Shown: positions 16,900 to 20,667 of the stretch, one piece after another | How the letters are laid out: every line of letters begins with the position of its first letter | Numbering within the stretch: position 1 is the first letter of the stretch | Assembly: GCA_027575765.1 (NCBI GenBank) | Contig: JANBPT010000692.1 | Span: forward strand, 1-20,667 | DNA: 20,667 nt | DNA from: Tieghemiomyces parasiticus | Lineage: Eukaryota > Kickxellomycota > Dimargaritomycetes > Dimargaritales > Dimargaritaceae | Direction: 5' to 3' | The notes under the pieces: generated by a model | What the model was told of the DNA's origin: nothing | The model's input: only the letters and a program-made list of their open reading frames with translations | Databases searched by the model: none | Position numbers and translations under genes: made by a program

Positions 16900-18631
16900 A
16901 TGGCGTCTGGCTATTCATCCACGCTGCCCGCCCGGCAAAAGCAAGAACTGTAAGTACAGCGTCTGGCATCCTGCACGATGCGGGACTTTCTAAACCGTCC
17001 GCTCGCCCCCTCCCCCATGTCGGCCTGTTCCAAGCGGCCTGTACGCGAGTTAAAGTTTAATTCCTGCGGCGGCCGCCGGTTCCCAAGCCCTACCCAATGC
17101 TAACCTTCATAACCCAACGCCCCTACCTTACCCTCGTCACGCGCTTCCCACAGACAAAAGTCCGTACTCGACTGGCTACACACCAACGGCTACGAGGACT
17201 CCTTCGCTGCCCTCAAGCGGGAAAGCGGTCACGAAGACTTCGTTGCGGACCCCAAGAGCAAGTACGCGGGCCAACTGGAGAAGAAATGGGCTACATTCGT
17301 CCGGCTACAGCTGCGGATCATGGATCTCGAGGGCAAGGTCCATAAGCTGGAGGAAGAGCTCAAGAACGCCCCGGTCCGCAAGGCGACCAAGACGGTGGAC
17401 TGGCTACCGCGGCCGCCTGCCAAACACACGCTCAAGGGCCACCGGTCGCCGGTGACGCGGGTCTGTTTTCACCCGGTGTTCAATGTGTTGGCCACGGCCT
17501 CCGAGGACACCACTATCAAGATTTGGGACTACGAGACTGGCGAATTTGAGCGCACCCTCAAGGGCCACACTAAAGCCGTACAGGATGTTACGTTCGACCC
17601 CAAGGGCGCCTTCCTTGTGTCCTGCTCCGCCGACCTGACTATCCGGATCTGGGATCTCAACAACGAGTATCAGTCTAAAACCTTGTTTGGCCACGATCAC
17701 TGCGTGTCATGCGTGCGCTTTTTCCCCTCCGGAGATAAAATCGCGTCGGTTAGTCGCGACAAGACAATAAGGATCTGGGAGGCCGCCTCCGGGTAAGTGC
17801 ATCTTTTGATCTCAAGTAGGATTTGGCCCGAGGCCGACCTGGCTGCCGCGGCGGCGGCGTGACCTGGCACCAAACCTACATTTTTATTCCCCGCGGCAAC
17901 TAACCAGCCGTCCGCCCTGACGCACTATATGATTCCACCACCTCGCCCCCCTTCCCCTCTCTAGTTACTGCGTCAAGACGATCCAGGGCCATACCGAATG
18001 GGTGCGGCACATTTCCATCGCCGACGATTCTCGCCTATTCGCTACTGTCTCTAACGATTTCAGCGTCCGCGTCTGGGACGCCACGTCGGGCGAGTGCAAG
18101 TTCGACCTGCGGGGCCACGACCACGTGGTCGAATGTGTACAATTCGCCCCGCCTACGGCGTACCCTTACATCCGCCAGCTGGCGGGGATCGCGGCCCCGG
18201 CACGGGTGCGGTCGCCATCGACAACGACAACGACGACGGTCGGAAGCCGGCTGCGGAACGGGTCTACGGCCAGCTCCTCCAACCCACCCTCGGCGTCGGT
18301 CAGCGAGGAACCCGCAGGGCATTATGCCGTGTCAGGTTCGCGTGATAACACCCTACGGCTGTGGGACACTATGACAGGCCAATTGCTCCACACGTTCAAG
18401 GGCCACGACAGTTGGGTGCGGGAAGCGGTGTTTCACCCGAGTGGCAAGTTCATCCTCAGCGTGTCGGACGATAAGAGCATCAAAATTTGGGATATTGCCA
18501 ACGGTCGATGCATGAAGACCCTGGCCGACGCCCACGACCATTTTGCTACCTGCATTGCCTTTAGCACCGTGAGTCCCTTAGTGGTTACCGGGAGTGTCGA
18601 CCAGACCGCTAAGATTTGGGAGTGCCGGTAG
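16900..18631 (+). CDS. PAC1: LIS1/PAC1/NudF dynein regulator, WD40 protein, three exons
   Basis: Exons 16900-16949, 17154-17792 and 17965-18631; introns of 204 nt (GTAAGT, branch GCTAAC 17099, CCCACAG) and 172 nt (GTAAGT, CTCTCTAG). Phases agree and yield 451 residues. Exon 1 is only 16 codons plus 2 nt; joining it restores the LisH start RQKQELQKSVLDWLHTNGY (about 12-30). LisH dimerisation motif 12-45, coiled coil about 58-90, linker DWLPRPPAKHTLKGH, then seven WD40 repeats: blade 1 starts KGHRSPVTRV, blades 2 to 4 follow in order, blade 5 holds a Thr/Ser-rich insertion of about 50 residues, blade 7 ends VDQTAKIWECR, the family's exact terminus. LIS1 binds cytoplasmic dynein with NudE at microtubule plus ends; in fungi it is needed for nuclear migration. 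Upstream the frame has no other ATG. This is the securest spliced model in the window. Confidence 0.97.
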
Positions 18632-20464
18632 AGCGCTGGTCTTTCCATCAGAGCCTTGTGTTATACCTCTTTCCTCCCCGAACCCACCACCGCACATAAA
18701 AGCCGGAGCAGGGGAAGGAAGGGGGGGGGAGCGTGCTGGGACGAAGTTTAGTTGACTGGTCCTCATGTTTCTGTCCACTCGTACTTGCCACGCCCCTTCT
18801 CTTTTTTGACCCCGTACACCCTACATGTACCCTGCTTCACGTACTTGCGGCCCGCATTGCTTTGAATACAGATATTATGCATTACTATAGACAGTTTGAC
18901 CCGGCAGGTTGGAACCACTATCCTACACTGGGTTGTCTAACCAGGGCCGGTTTTCTGCATAATGGAAGGCGCGCGGCTTAAAGAAGGCTCTCTGTTGGTC
19001 ACAGTGATAGGTTGGTGCGTAGGAAGGAAGGCACCCCTCCTCTCCCCTCTCCCAGCTTCCTCTTTTCTGCTCCTCTGCTGGTTTCCATTTCCCTGTTTGC
19101 TAGTACCTTGGAGCCTCACCTTGTCGGCATTGGTGGCGAAGCGCCATCGTCGTACCGTACGACCTGATACACCCCCTCGCTTGGACGACCAAAAGAGCGA
19201 TCTGCAGGCCACCATTTTCCCTGCTGCTCACGTTGCCCTGATCGCTTCCTTCAAAGCATATGAGAGTGTGGCCCCTTCTCCTCTCTCGCCTAGTTCTTGG
19301 CAACGGGACCGGCTGTCGAGCATTTTAAGGGTCGGCGGATAGTACCATAACCAACAAACCTTCACGCTTCCTCGCCCACCGTTGTCAGTGGCCTTTAGCT
19401 CGCCATTTTTGGCCACATCACCAAGTGCACATGTCAGATGACTCTATGACCAGGAGGTCGCCCGCCAAAACCATCGGACACTAAATAGCCCCTACTTCAA
19501 CACAACTTCACTCATAGCCGTCAGTTAGCCTGGCCGGGAAGAAGCGGTCCACCCGGCCTGTATCAGCACTTTCGAAAGGTTGCAGACCCAAATCACACTT
19601 GGCGGGTAGTAAAGTTGAGGTCAATCTGTTGTTGGACCAGTGCCCTATGTGGGTCATCTTAGACTTTCACTGCGTACAAATGGAAAAAATGCAAAGTGAT
19701 GCGTGTCCGATAATGGTCGGGAGGAAGGGTCGCAGGTTGAGGCTCATAATTGCTATAATACCCAATCTTCGGGCCAGATTTTCCCTGCTTATTCGACCTG
19801 GCTCGCCGTTGGTACACTTTTTTCCGCCTGCTGCCACTCTCCTATTCTGCCTCCCCTCCAGCCCTCATCCGTTAACCCCCTTCGTCCGGCTTAACTAGAG
19901 GTGATACAAGCTTCACTTCCATCCGCTTCATATCACCTGGTTGGAAGTGTACCGCGACCCCACCCCTACCGTGTAACGGAGGCTGGCGGAGGTAGGTACA
20001 GGTGGGTGTGTGTGTAAAATCAAAGCATAATACCAGCTAGGGAGGCGGGGTATAGGGCAAAACACACCCAGTCATCCTGGCGACCTCACTTCTGGCGTCC
20101 CAACTCATTCTCTCCCCAACGGAAGCTCACCTGTACCCCTCCCCAGTTTCCACATCTGCTCCGCCTCCTTCTCACTACAACCTTAAAAGCCAGCTAGTCG
20201 GGCCTCCACCGATGCCTGTTGGTTATTCTGTCAGCGCTACCAGTACTCATTGCTTTTTGATTCGCAGTACGATTTTGCATAACGAACCCTATTTCCATTA
20301 ATTACGCATCACGCTGCATTCTTCTCGCGTCCTTAACTGGTTACTACATATCTGTAATACTCTTTCTTTTGATTGTAATAACGCACCCCACTCGGATTCC
20401 TTCACGCAAGTGTCGTTCCTCAGCCTCCCGCAATCACTTATCTGACATTTACACGCTATCGACG
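18632..20464. other. Intergenic region between LIS1 and the secreted repeat-protein gene
   Basis: No convincing gene is seen. Frames of 60-126 codons on both strands lack motifs or signal peptides. A G run of about nine lies at 18721, and pyrimidine-rich tracts at 19030-19095 and 19800-19870. A TTAAAAGCC element at about 20183, like that upstream of 9282, may be the core promoter of the gene at 20465, leaving a leader of roughly 250 nt. Confidence 0.45.
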
Positions 20465-20667
20465 ATGGATTTGCTAACCGCGTTTCTGGTTCTGGCCAGC
20501 TCTGCCTCTGCGGCCAGTGCCACAACTCGTCCACTGGAGTATTACTTCCCACCCGCCTCCTCCACGGCCCCTGTAGCCTCGGCCTCCTACCCTTACTACC
20601 CGCCCGTGCAGCAGCCCGCCGCCTCCACGGCCTCGGGTACCTCGGCCTCCTACCCTTACTACCCGCC
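20465..20667 (+). CDS. Secreted Tyr/Pro/Ala/Ser-rich repeat protein (partial, 3' end outside window)
   Basis: ATG with A at -3, open to the window edge (67 codons). MDLLTAFLVLASSASAASA is a typical signal peptide. The mature part is low-complexity: YYFPP, then an ASASYPYYPP block that returns as TSASYPYYPP exactly 63 bp (21 residues) later. The DNA is almost identical over at least 26 nt (from 20578 and from 20641), separated by VQQPAASTASG. This looks like the first units of a tandem-repeat cell-wall or surface protein; PYYPP patches suggest an extended Pro/Tyr-rich chain. The family is not recognised and the real repeat number cannot be seen. Such repeats commonly vary in number between strains. 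Confidence 0.75.
   Translation, partial: MDLLTAFLVLASSASAASATTRPLEYYFPPASSTAPVASASYPYYPPVQQPAASTASGTSASYPYYP

Noticed and set aside
1..20667. tRNA genes, rRNA, CRISPR arrays.
   Set aside because: No T-loop signature (GGTTCGAATC type) with matching arms was seen on either strand, no rRNA segment, and no spaced short repeats.

Overview
The window looks like nuclear DNA of an early-diverging filamentous fungus. It has spliced genes with short GT-AG introns (about 125-205 nt), branch points of the type CTAAC, a LIS1/PAC1 dynein regulator, a fungal-type cytochrome P450, and several signal-peptide-bearing proteins I cannot place in any family. A zoopagomycotan such as a Dimargaritales or Kickxellales fungus is my guess only. 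Gene density is low: long stretches of 0.8-2.2 kb hold no convincing gene.

Layout, left to right. (a) 1-219: 3' end of fructose-1,6-bisphosphatase (+). (b) About 826-2770: the most interesting object in the window, a TATA-driven transcript with no reading frame that reads as a chain of short exons and introns. Almost every intron carries one box C/D snoRNA at a fixed distance from the 5' splice site (seven snoRNAs). Four guide types match universally conserved rRNA segments, and one snoRNA (U27/snR74 type, 18S A27) is present twice at 66/68 identity. This is the architecture of non-coding snoRNA host genes such as UHG/GAS5. (c) 2771-3631: two TATA-type promoters without a recognisable product. 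(d) 3632-5493: three-exon microsomal P450 (-). (e) 5494-7263: nothing convincing. (f) 7264-8559: a dead Tc1/mariner element with degenerate terminal inverted repeats and a transposase with six in-frame stops. (g) 9282-10580 (+), 10766-11842 (-) and 13649-14716 (-): three secreted orphan proteins. (h) 16900-18631: three-exon LIS1/PAC1 (+), whose exon 1 (16 codons plus 2 nt) is recovered here from the splice sites. (i) From 20465: the start of a secreted Tyr/Pro/Ala-rich protein with a 21-residue repeat, cut by the window edge.

No operon-like logic links the genes. FBPase, LIS1 and P450 are housekeeping or metabolic genes, and the four secreted orphans suggest a lineage-specific secretome neighbourhood. 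rRNA segments and modification-site names used to judge the snoRNA guides come from memory of human and yeast rRNA. They need checking against the rRNA of this organism.
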